6,372 nt of DNA from Myxococcales bacterium (GTDB lineage Bacteria > Myxococcota > Polyangia > Fen-1088): positions 1,087-7,458 of the forward strand of contig PMCR01000502.1 of NCBI GenBank assembly GCA_003155465.1, written 5' to 3'. Positions 1 to 5,660 of the stretch are shown piece after piece (position 1 is the first letter of the stretch; the number at the start of each line of letters is the position of its first letter). Under the pieces are notes generated by a model. The model did not search any database. It worked only from the letters and a program-made list of their open reading frames with translations, and was not told the DNA's origin. The position numbers and the translations under genes are program-made.

Positions 1-198
1 AAGTTCACCACCCTCTTCGGCCTGTTGGCGGTCGAGCTGGCGGTCAAGCTAGACGACGGCGTGCGGGGCGCCCTTGCGGTGGGATTCCTGCTTGTCGCCT
101 TCTACTTCGTGCGTCGGTCGTTCTACGGCATGCGCATCCCGCTTGAGAGCAAGGCCGAGGCTCGGGCCGACGCGAAGGTCATGACAGACAGGCATTAG
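1..198 (+). CDS. 3' end of a small membrane protein gene (partial)
   Basis: The frame is open from the first base and ends in TAG at 196-198, giving the last 65 residues of a protein whose start lies outside the window. The visible part begins with a hydrophobic stretch (residues 2-15, FTTLFGLLAVELAV), then a short charged turn (KLDDGVR). A second strongly hydrophobic segment follows (about residues 23-37, GALAVGFLLVAFYFV), then a basic RRS and a hydrophilic, charged tail ending in MTDRH. This fits an integral membrane protein with a final transmembrane helix and a cytoplasmic tail under the positive-inside rule. I do not recognise the family. A strong terminator follows 35 bases after the stop, so it is the last gene of its transcript and probably not co-transcribed with anything else here. 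The opposite-strand reading of this region is a shadow frame. Confidence 0.7.
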   Translation, partial: KFTTLFGLLAVELAVKLDDGVRGALAVGFLLVAFYFVRRSFYGMRIPLESKAEARADAKVMTDRH

Positions 199-232
199 AG
201 CAGCAGAATAGGGAGCCCGCGCGGTTCCCTTC

Positions 233-280
233 AAGGCCCGGCTCGGGGAGCTTGTCCCTCCCTAGCCGGGCCTTCTTTTT
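233..280 (+). terminator. Intrinsic (rho-independent) terminator after the partial membrane protein gene
   Basis: A perfect 11-base stem pairs AAGGCCCGGCT (233-243) with AGCCGGGCCTT (264-274). It is followed directly by CTTTTT (275-280) on the plus strand. The 20-base loop can itself form a short inner stem (GGGA with TCCC). This is a textbook intrinsic terminator, placed 35 bases after the stop codon at 198. The downstream minus-strand gene ends at 453, so the element could also help stop transcription coming from that side: the stem is symmetric and begins with AA, although the opposite-strand U-tract is poor. Confidence 0.9.
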
Positions 281-452
281 GACCCCATGCTCCACGCGGC
301 CAACCGCATGCGCCAGCGCTTCGGACGCCTGCCCGTCCTGGTCCACCCGAGCGGGCGAGCATCAGGATCGCCGGGGGAAGGCAAGGCGTCCTGAGCAGGC
401 TGGGCTTCGGAGTCGCGGGGCGCGGTGGTGGGTAGCGGTGAGGGTGGCAGGG

Positions 453-1241
453 CTAGAGCAGGAATCCGATACCGAACAGGACAAAGATCGTGGACTCGGC
501 ATTGCCGAAGGTCATGCGAAGGGACTGGTAGAGATTGATCTGTTCCAGTGCACCGAGGGCGAACCCAACGTCGAAGCCCAGGCCAGCGGACAGACCATTG
601 CTCAAGTGAACGGTCGCATCGACCTTGCGCAGGGTCGTCTCGTGAAATCTCAGGTAGTCAAAGGAAAGGGCCGGACCCAGGTAGAAGCGTCCAAAGGGGC
701 CGAAGATGAGCAAGCCCTCCGCCGACGCACCCATCATCCAGGTGGTCACGATGTCCGGAGCCTTGTCGGCAGGGTTTCTTTCGCTCGGATTCCACAGCAT
801 GGGAATCCCGACCAAGACCCCGCCACGCAGGTGAAATCCAAATTCAGGCGTGCTGTTCTTGCGGTAGCCGAGCAGGATCCGCGTCGCGGGGAAGGGAACT
901 CCGGCCTCCGGTTGGTTTTTGAAAGCGGCGATTCCCAGGTTGAGATCAAGACTAAACCTTCCGGCCATCCGCCGCTCCAACCGGCGGGCGAAGGCGCGAT
1001 CTTCCTCGGATTCGATGGGACTGGCCAAGGAGGATAGGGGCCCGTGCCCTGGGCAGGAGCCCGGGTGAACACACTTCGCGCGCGCATCCTCCGACGGCGC
1101 ATGCGACACCGGGGCCGCATTCTGGTCGGCGAACGCAACGTGAGTCGTGGCCAGCACGACCGCGAAGGCGAACCAAGCTGAGATGCGCGTGCATAGCCCA
1201 ATCGATGGAGGCAATTCCAGTCGAAGAAACCGAGCCGCCAT
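453..1241 (-). CDS. Hypothetical exported protein, probable outer-membrane beta-barrel
   Basis: No named family is recognised. With the ATG at 1241 the product is 262 residues. It has a plausible Sec signal peptide of about 38 residues: an n-region with several Arg, a hydrophobic core ISAWFAFAVVLATTHV, and an AFA|DQ cleavage site. The mature part starts with a low-complexity stretch holding two close cysteines (C57 and C63), then a charged helix (about 77-93). From about residue 94 to the end there are alternating polar/hydrophobic strands rich in Gly and aromatics (for example GRFYLGPALSFDYLRF), ending in LFGIGFLL. This pattern is typical of small outer-membrane barrels. The same frame is open further upstream, with an ATG at 1328 and a TTG at 1340, but those starts would make a 67-71 residue leader. 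None of the starts has a clear ribosome site, so the start is uncertain. It is transcribed divergently from the zinc-finger gene at 1428. A long open frame on the opposite strand is judged spurious. Confidence 0.7.
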   Translation of the reverse strand: MAARFLRLELPPSIGLCTRISAWFAFAVVLATTHVAFADQNAAPVSHAPSEDARAKCVHPGSCPGHGPLSSLASPIESEEDRAFARRLERRMAGRFSLDLNLGIAAFKNQPEAGVPFPATRILLGYRKNSTPEFGFHLRGGVLVGIPMLWNPSERNPADKAPDIVTTWMMGASAEGLLIFGPFGRFYLGPALSFDYLRFHETTLRKVDATVHLSNGLSAGLGFDVGFALGALEQINLYQSLRMTFGNAESTIFVLFGIGFLL

Positions 1242-1414
1242 GCGCCGGCACGTGCACGCTCGGACGGCCCGTCGGCGTCCGGGCGCTATTGGCCTGTTTC
1301 CCCTGATGACGGTGCGGTGCGATGACATCGACGCTGCCAAGATGAGATCGATTCTACAGGAACGCGAGCATCAGGCCTCGCCAAGGTCGACCCCTTTGTC
1401 GTGATCTCGTGGTA

Positions 1415-1419
1415 AAGGA
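1415..1419 (+). promoter_or_regulatory. Ribosome binding site for the small Cys-rich protein
   Basis: AAGGA at 1415-1419 lies 8 bases before the ATG at 1428. It decides the start in favour of that ATG over the in-frame TTG one codon upstream at 1425, which would leave only 5 bases of spacing. Confidence 0.65.
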
Positions 1420-1427
1420 TTCGGTTG

Positions 1428-1631
1428 ATGACCACTACGCCGGCTTTTGTCTGCTCCATGTGCCGCAAGCCCATCGCCACAGGCGCGAGAGTGATTCGCT
1501 GTTCTGTCTCCACATGCAACTCGGGCAAGATCAAACTGGTGTTCTGCTCGCCGGGTTGCTGGGACTCACACCTTCCCAACGCGCGCCACCGCAACGCCTA
1601 TTTCGTCGAAGAGATCGCACGGCCGGAGTAG
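1428..1631 (+). CDS. Small cysteine-rich protein with MYND/HIT-like zinc-finger spacing
   Basis: The product is 67 residues from the ATG at 1428. It contains six cysteines and two late histidines in a regular order: C9-x2-C12, C25-x4-C30, C40-x3-C44, H48 and H54. The FCSPGCWDSHLPNARHR segment resembles the second half of MYND and HIT-type zinc fingers, where a (Y/F)CS-x2-C knuckle is followed by a helix carrying a histidine and a last ligand. I therefore infer a compact two-zinc treble-clef-like fold that is cytoplasmic (no signal peptide, no membrane segment). Its role is unknown; such fingers often mediate protein or nucleic-acid contacts. The gene stands alone, 72 bases before the next gene on the same strand and divergent from the exported barrel gene. 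A hairpin follows its stop closely. The Cys spacing and good ribosome site make it very likely a real gene despite its size. Confidence 0.8.
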   Translation: MTTTPAFVCSMCRKPIATGARVIRCSVSTCNSGKIKLVFCSPGCWDSHLPNARHRNAYFVEEIARPE

Positions 1632-1643
1632 GCTTTCGCTTCT

Positions 1644-1666
1644 TCACGCTGCCGGAAGGCAGGTGA
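1644..1666 (+). other. Hairpin with GGAA tetraloop after the zinc-finger gene
   Basis: TCAC and CTGCC (1644-1647 and 1649-1653) pair with GGCAG and GTGA (1658-1662 and 1663-1666) around a GGAA loop, with a single bulged G at 1648. That is nine base pairs closed by a GNRA-type tetraloop, beginning 12 bases after the stop codon at 1631. No T-tract follows, so it is not a classical terminator. It could be a 3'-end stabilising or processing structure, a weak terminator, or chance in GC-rich DNA. Confidence 0.4.
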
Positions 1667-1703
1667 CTCGTTCGGATCGCTTCGATAGTAGAATGGTCAA
1701 TAC

Positions 1704-2681
1704 GTGCAGCCGCTGTTCGCCCTTCTGACTTTGCGCGCCGTAGCGGTGCTGGTCGCGCCGGGGCCGGAGGAGGGCTGCCCGTCCGCGCGCCAGGTGTCGG
1801 CTGCTCTTTCGCAACGTGCGCCAGCCGCGCTGACCACGCTCGGACCTGATTCAGAGTCTGCTCTGACCTTGGTATTGCCGGCGCCCGGAACACCCCAAGA
1901 GCCGAGTGTTTCCCTGATTGACCAACAGGGGAGATTGCGGCTGTACCGGACATTGGCCAGACCTGGCAGCGCAAGTGCGCGCGACTGCGCCGCGCTTGCC
2001 GACACCGTGGCCATTATCGTCCAGCGCTATCTCGAAGAGGTCGAGCTGCCGGAGGTGGAACCCGCCCGCAAGAGTCCGCCCATCCGCGTGGCCCCGCCAG
2101 CGCCTGCCCAGTCGCCTCCGCCGGTCGTTGCCGACCTCCGACTCCTCGCGCGGGCCAGGTGGGATGTTTCCCTCGGCATCTCCCAAAGATTTGCCAACCC
2201 GATGGCCGGTCTGCAGGCCTATGACCTGCGACTCTCCATCGCCCGCACGTTGGGCGCGCGCATGGATACCGGCCTCCTGGTCCGCCTGTGGGGTGGCATT
2301 TCTGGCTGGACCGCACGCAAGTGGGATGGCGGCCGTGGCGAGGTGATTCGTGTTCCATCAGGCGTGGAACTCATGTGGAGGCGTGCGGTATCTACCGTGG
2401 AATTGCAGCTAGGCTTGGCCGGACTGCTCGATTGTTGGATTCTCGGAGCGAGGTACCAGACGAATGCGCAGTGGGATTACCGCTTTGCGTTCGCGGGTGC
2501 GCTCGCCGGAGGCATGCAAGTACCTTTGGGGAAACGCCTTTTTGCCCGCGTGTTTCTCGACTTCGCGGTTGCATTTGTGCGCTACGAGTACGAGGACCCA
2601 GGTCGTTCCAATGTGGCTGCATTTTCGACGCCTCGCGTCTTTGGCGACGCAGGGCTTGCTCTAGGCATGTCGCTTCGGTGA
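1704..2681 (+). CDS. Exported protein with periplasmic domain, Pro-rich linker and predicted C-terminal beta-barrel
   Basis: The product is 325 residues with a GTG start. An in-frame TAG at 1689-1691 forces the start to lie at 1704 or later; no clear ribosome site is visible. Residues 4-18 are hydrophobic (LFALLTLRAVAVLVA) and act as a short, slightly atypical signal peptide with Arg inside the core. Residues 22-113 form a compact domain bounded by C25 (EEGCPSARQV) and C95 (RDCAALADTVAIIVQRYL); these two cysteines probably form a disulfide in the periplasm. Residues about 114-141 are a Pro/Ala linker. Residues 143-325 show repeated amphipathic strands with many Gly and aromatics (for example YDLRLSIARTLGARMDTGLLVRLWGG shortened here to its pattern), as in small outer-membrane barrels. 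It lies 74 bases ahead of the sigma-factor ATG, and a probable sigma promoter sits between, so it may be a separate transcript or read into the operon. I infer an outer-membrane partner of the sigma/FecR/vWA system, but nothing in the sequence proves this. Confidence 0.75.
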   Translation: MQPLFALLTLRAVAVLVAPGPEEGCPSARQVSAALSQRAPAALTTLGPDSESALTLVLPAPGTPQEPSVSLIDQQGRLRLYRTLARPGSASARDCAALADTVAIIVQRYLEEVELPEVEPARKSPPIRVAPPAPAQSPPPVVADLRLLARARWDVSLGISQRFANPMAGLQAYDLRLSIARTLGARMDTGLLVRLWGGISGWTARKWDGGRGEVIRVPSGVELMWRRAVSTVELQLGLAGLLDCWILGARYQTNAQWDYRFAFAGALAGGMQVPLGKRLFARVFLDFAVAFVRYEYEDPGRSNVAAFSTPRVFGDAGLALGMSLR

Positions 2682-2687
2682 CGAAGC
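2672..2687 (+). other. Hairpin with GTGA loop spanning the stop codon of the barrel gene
   Basis: GCTTCG (2672-2677) pairs perfectly with CGAAGC (2682-2687) around a GTGA tetraloop of the GNRA class. The loop and its edge contain the TGA stop (2679-2681) of the upstream gene. No T-run follows. It could be an RNA 3'-end or attenuation structure between the barrel gene and the sigma operon, but a six-base stem can occur by chance. Confidence 0.35.
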
Positions 2688-2718
2688 AGGCGGACCAGCG
2701 GCACTAACGGACAGACGG

Positions 2719-2747
2719 GGTAACCTATTAGAAGTTCTTTGCGTCTC
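2719..2747 (+). promoter_or_regulatory. Putative ECF-sigma-type promoter upstream of the sigma gene
   Basis: GGTAACC (2719-2725) resembles the AAC-containing -35 element of ECF promoters. After a 16-base spacer it is followed by CGTCTC (2742-2747), matching the common CGTC -10 core. The spacing is in the range usual for ECF sigma factors. Being directly upstream of an ECF sigma gene, it fits autoregulation. Transcription would start around 2752-2756, which leaves almost no leader before the ATG at 2756, consistent with the lack of any visible ribosome site. The motif was identified by eye; no second copy was found upstream of the other genes in this window. Confidence 0.5.
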
Positions 2748-2755
2748 CGGTGAAC

Positions 2756-3334
2756 ATGAACCAGCAAAATTCCGTGGGAAGCCATCAAGCGGAGCCGGTC
2801 GCAGAAGACCGGACGCTGGTTGAACGTTGTCGCAGCGGGGACACCCTTGCGTGGCGAACCCTCTATGAGCGCTACTCGCAGCCGGTGTTTCGTTTCGTCA
2901 GTGCGCTTGGCGTACCGGCCGAGGAACGCGAGGATGCTGCCCAGGACGTGTTCGTCGCGGTCTACCGCGGGCTCGGGAAGTTTCGTGGGGAGGCCCAGCT
3001 GTCGACCTGGATCTATCGCATCGCTGCGCGTCACGCCTCCCACTTGGGCCGGCGGCGACGCGTGCGTTCTTTCCTGTCAATTCTACCCTGGCATGAGCCC
3101 GAGCCCGAGCCCCAGCCCGACCCTGCCGAAAAGGCATCCGAGTTGCGGCTGCTCGATCGGCTCCTGGACAAGTTGTCTCCCAAGAAGCGGATGGTCCTCG
3201 TTCTCTTCGAGATCGAGGGACTGGGCGTGAATGAGATCGCCGACGTGATGGAATGTCCTGCCAACACGGTCTGGTCCCGGTTGCGCCACGCCCGGGCGGA
3301 ACTGGTCAAGGCGGCGCGGAGGATAGCGACATGA
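2756..3334 (+). CDS. ECF-family RNA polymerase sigma factor
   Basis: The product is 192 residues from the ATG at 2756; a GTG two codons upstream (2750) is an equally possible start, and neither has a good ribosome site. Numbered from that GTG, the sigma-2 region covers about residues 22-103: LVERCRSGDTLAWRTLYERY, the DAAQDVFVAVYRGLGKF core-binding helix, then the STWIYRIAARHA promoter-melting and -10 recognition helix and a basic RRRR patch. A Pro/Glu linker (residues 115-126) follows. The sigma-4 region covers about 131-190, with a helix-turn-helix from GLGVNEIADVMECPANTVWSRLRHAR that reads the -35 element. There are only two sigma domains (no region 3), as in all ECF factors. It directs RNA polymerase to stress or envelope promoters. 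Its stop overlaps the start of the FecR gene by four bases (ATGA), so the two are translationally coupled, as expected for a sigma factor and its membrane regulator. Confidence 0.95.
   Translation: MNQQNSVGSHQAEPVAEDRTLVERCRSGDTLAWRTLYERYSQPVFRFVSALGVPAEEREDAAQDVFVAVYRGLGKFRGEAQLSTWIYRIAARHASHLGRRRRVRSFLSILPWHEPEPEPQPDPAEKASELRLLDRLLDKLSPKKRMVLVLFEIEGLGVNEIADVMECPANTVWSRLRHARAELVKAARRIAT
3318..3323 (+). promoter_or_regulatory. Strong ribosome binding site deciding the FecR-protein start
   Basis: GGAGGA at 3318-3323 sits 7 bases before the ATG at 3331. It lies inside the end of the sigma gene. It fixes the start at 3331 rather than at an in-frame GTG at 3253, which would add 26 residues of sigma-gene shadow. 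Confidence 0.85.
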
Positions 3335-4500
3335 AGTGGCTGGAGAACAAGGCAGACAGCACGGAGAGATGGCTTGGTGAGGCCCTGGAGACCGCGCGGG
3401 AGCGCACCGGGGACGAGGTGGCGCGGCGTCGGGTCTGGGCTCGGATTGAAGGCCTGGTGTCGGGCAAGAACCTGCCCGGGCGGCGGGCAAGGTGGTTGGC
3501 GCTTCCCGCCTTGGCCGGGGCGTTGGTCGCTGTCGGAGTGGTGGCCGTGCTGTGGATGGTCCCAGCCACCCATCCCAGCCACGTGCCCGTTGTGGCCAAG
3601 CGGGTCGTTCCGCCGGTCGCGTCGGCACCTCAACCTGGCCCGGTGGCTCCCCAGGTTGCCGCTCAAGTTTCATCCGCCGCGCCGGTGCGAACTGGTCGAG
3701 GCGAAAAAGCCCGAGTGGCCTTGCTGGGTGGGGCCGGGGTCGAACTTGATGCCAATTCTGTGCTGGCCTGGGACGCGGAACGTCGGCCTTCTGTCGAGCG
3801 CGGCCAGGCCAGGTTCGAGGTTCCCCATCAGGCGCCGGGAGCCAGATTCGCGGTTTCCGCCGGGCCGTATGTGATCACCGTGGTGGGGACCAAGTTCCAC
3901 GTGGGCGTAGACGACGATAGGGTTTCTGTCGAGGTCGAGCAGGGTGTCGTCGAAGTGTGGCGTGGCGCTCGGTCGGTTCGGCTCGCAGAGGGGGATTCGT
4001 GGGCGGGACCGATTCGCGGGCTCGCTTCTCCGGGAATTGAGCGCCGAGTGTCTCTGGCGGGCGCGTCCTTGCGGCGCGCATCTGCTGGGTCGAGTCCGAC
4101 GCCGGTCGAAAACGGCCCGGCAAGCGTGGAACTAGCGGAGGCTCGGACGGCGATGCGCGAAGGCCGGCCGGAAGACGCACTGAGGATGCTGACTCAGTCT
4201 GCGAAGGGCGTGGGGCCAGCCGCGGAGAATGCGGCTTACGAGATGGGCCGCGTCTTGCGTGATGGCCTGCGCCGACCTCGGGCGGGGGTCACCGCGTGGG
4301 TCAGCTACCGGACCCGCTTCCCCAACGGGTTGCTGCGAGCAGAGGCTGACCTGTCGATCGTGGAGACCTTGGCCAAGCTTGGCGACAAGGCCGCAGCGCT
4401 TTCCGAGGCCGAGGCTTTCCTTCGGCACTATACCAATAGCGAGCGTCGCGACGAGGTGGCGAGGCTGGCTGAGAGGCTGCGCGGAGCAATCGGGCCGTGA
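3331..4500 (+). CDS. FecR-domain transmembrane anti-sigma regulator with C-terminal TPR-like repeats
   Basis: The product is 389 residues. Residues 1-54 are a charged, helical cytoplasmic part (with W3, W14, W36) that would hold the sigma factor; it has no HxxxCxxC zinc motif, so it is not a ZAS-type anti-sigma. One transmembrane helix lies at about 55-77 (WLALPALAGALVAVGVVAVLW). A Pro/Ala/Val-rich periplasmic linker runs to about 120. The FecR domain spans about 127-224, with the pattern GGAGVELDANSVL, SVERGQARFEV, RFAVSAGPYVITVVGTKFHV and VEQGVVEVWRG...VRLAEGDSW. Residues about 264-389 form a helical, TPR-like region (EARTAMREGRPEDALRML; AAYEMGRVLRD; YRTRFPNGLLRAEADLSIVE; AFLRHYTNSERRDEVARLAE) resembling the repeats of envelope assembly proteins. 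I infer that it senses a periplasmic partner and controls the sigma factor. It overlaps both neighbours by four bases, with the vWA lipoprotein gene downstream. Classical FecR proteins end after the FecR and receptor-binding parts, so the TPR extension is a notable addition. Confidence 0.9.
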   Translation: MKWLENKADSTERWLGEALETARERTGDEVARRRVWARIEGLVSGKNLPGRRARWLALPALAGALVAVGVVAVLWMVPATHPSHVPVVAKRVVPPVASAPQPGPVAPQVAAQVSSAAPVRTGRGEKARVALLGGAGVELDANSVLAWDAERRPSVERGQARFEVPHQAPGARFAVSAGPYVITVVGTKFHVGVDDDRVSVEVEQGVVEVWRGARSVRLAEGDSWAGPIRGLASPGIERRVSLAGASLRRASAGSSPTPVENGPASVELAEARTAMREGRPEDALRMLTQSAKGVGPAAENAAYEMGRVLRDGLRRPRAGVTAWVSYRTRFPNGLLRAEADLSIVETLAKLGDKAAALSEAEAFLRHYTNSERRDEVARLAERLRGAIGP

Positions 4501-5615
4501 GAGCGACTGGGGCAACGCGAGCAGGCCAGCCGAAGCGTAGAAGCCTGCCGAGTGCCTCGTGGCTGTTCGTCCTCGCCGGGCTGTCCTGCACCATTCCCGT
4601 CGGGTTGCCAAGTGCGGTGGAGGATGCAGGGGAGAATCCTGACGGACCGGATCAGGTTCGAGGCCCGGACGCCGCCTCCGACCAGTCCAGTCCGAGTGAC
4701 AGGTCTCGGTCACGCGGGTCGGATCAGTGTGAGTACCTTAACGTTCTTCAGCCCCAGGTCGAGATGATCATCGCCCTCGACCGTTCCGCCTCGATGCAGA
4801 AAAATGGGTTCGATTCGATCACCAGGTTTCAGGCGTTTCAGCAGGCGGTCAACACGTCGATTCGTTCTCATCCGAGGATTCAGTATGGCCTTGAACAGTT
4901 TCCGTCGTGGCGAGACTGCGGCCAGGCGATCTGTTGTGCGGGCCCGGTTGTCGTGCCGCCAGCGCCCGACCACTCGACCGACATCCAGAATCAGATGGGG
5001 TGGGGCTGTGGACCAGGTGAAATGGACTGCCAGACTGCGGGGACTGATTCGCCCTCTCACTCGGCCTTGGGTCGGTGCAGGGAGTACTTCGCCAAGGAGG
5101 GTCGGCAGGGACACACCTCCTACTTCGTGCTGCTGGCAACCGATCGAGATCCAACCTGCGGGGACCAGTCGTCCGCCGATCCTGATGTCTGCAGTCTGGC
5201 GGTCGATGAGGCTTCGAAGTTGGGTGCCAACCTGGTGCAGACCTTCGTGGTCTCACTCAACGGCGATGCGTCCGCCACCGGCTGCCTTGCAGAGATGGCG
5301 ACCAGCAACGCCGAGTATTTCGTCGACGGCACACCGCAGTTCTGGGCGCCGACGGGCCAACAGGAGCTACGCGATCAACTCGAAAGCATCATGACTACGG
5401 TGGAGGCGAACCTGTGTCGGTTCTCATTGGAGCCTGTGCCCAGCAACCCTGATCGGATAGTGGTCCAGATCAACCACGAGCCCGTGCCGCGCGATCGGGG
5501 GTGGAGCTTCACCGACGCCACCTTCGGCGAGATCGTCCTCTTCGGGTCGTATTGCGAACAGGTGACAACCGCCGAGCGCGACAACATTCCCATCGTGCTG
5601 GATTGTTTGCCCTAG
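4497..5615 (+). CDS. Cysteine-rich von Willebrand factor A domain lipoprotein
   Basis: The product is 372 residues, starting at a GTG that overlaps the FecR stop (GTGA). A GGAG at 4483-4486 is a weak ribosome site. A basic n-region (PKRRS) and hydrophobic WLFVLAGLSC give a signal peptide ending at C31, a probable but non-ideal lipobox (Gly at -3). Residues 32-77 are an Asp/Ser/Pro-rich tether. The vWA domain begins near residue 87: VEMIIALDRSASM carries the metal-binding DxSxS motif (D95, S97, S99). The third metal ligand, usually Thr, appears to be Ser in SPSHSAL (S185), and SYFVLLATDRDP holds the conserved Asp (D216). Thirteen further cysteines (for example C141, C146, C147, C171, C178, C194, C221, C232, C263, C307, C353, C370) suggest a disulfide-stabilised extracytoplasmic protein. 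The part after residue 305 forms a C-terminal domain closed by C307, C353 and C370. vWA domains bind proteins through a metal ion, so I infer a ligand-binding or adhesive sensor at the outer membrane that acts with the FecR protein. Confidence 0.9.
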   Translation: MRATGATRAGQPKRRSLPSASWLFVLAGLSCTIPVGLPSAVEDAGENPDGPDQVRGPDAASDQSSPSDRSRSRGSDQCEYLNVLQPQVEMIIALDRSASMQKNGFDSITRFQAFQQAVNTSIRSHPRIQYGLEQFPSWRDCGQAICCAGPVVVPPAPDHSTDIQNQMGWGCGPGEMDCQTAGTDSPSHSALGRCREYFAKEGRQGHTSYFVLLATDRDPTCGDQSSADPDVCSLAVDEASKLGANLVQTFVVSLNGDASATGCLAEMATSNAEYFVDGTPQFWAPTGQQELRDQLESIMTTVEANLCRFSLEPVPSNPDRIVVQINHEPVPRDRGWSFTDATFGEIVLFGSYCEQVTTAERDNIPIVLDCLP

Positions 5616-5660
5616 TACCGCCTCTCGTAAATTCGTAGCTGGTTGAGCGGCCGGGTTGAC

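Noticed and set aside
281..452. Possible RNA or regulatory element between the terminator and the minus-strand gene end
   Set aside because: Only a weak five-base inverted repeat (GCCCG near 331, CGGGC near 352) is visible, with no T-tract, promoter or frame.
252..1037. Long plus-strand open frame (261 codons) antisense to the exported barrel gene
   Set aside because: It starts inside the terminator stem, has no ribosome site, and its product is hydrophilic and without recognisable domain pattern. The opposite frame has a signal peptide and barrel-like strands. Long antisense frames are common in GC-rich DNA.
3253..3330. Upstream GTG start for the FecR gene
   Set aside because: The added 26 residues are only the sigma helix-turn-helix region in another frame. 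The ATG at 3331 has a strong GGAGGA site and makes the usual ATGA overlap.
3031..3673. Long minus-strand open frames across the sigma/FecR junction
   Set aside because: The plus strand has clear sigma and FecR motifs across the whole stretch; the minus frames are low-complexity Arg/Pro-rich shadows.
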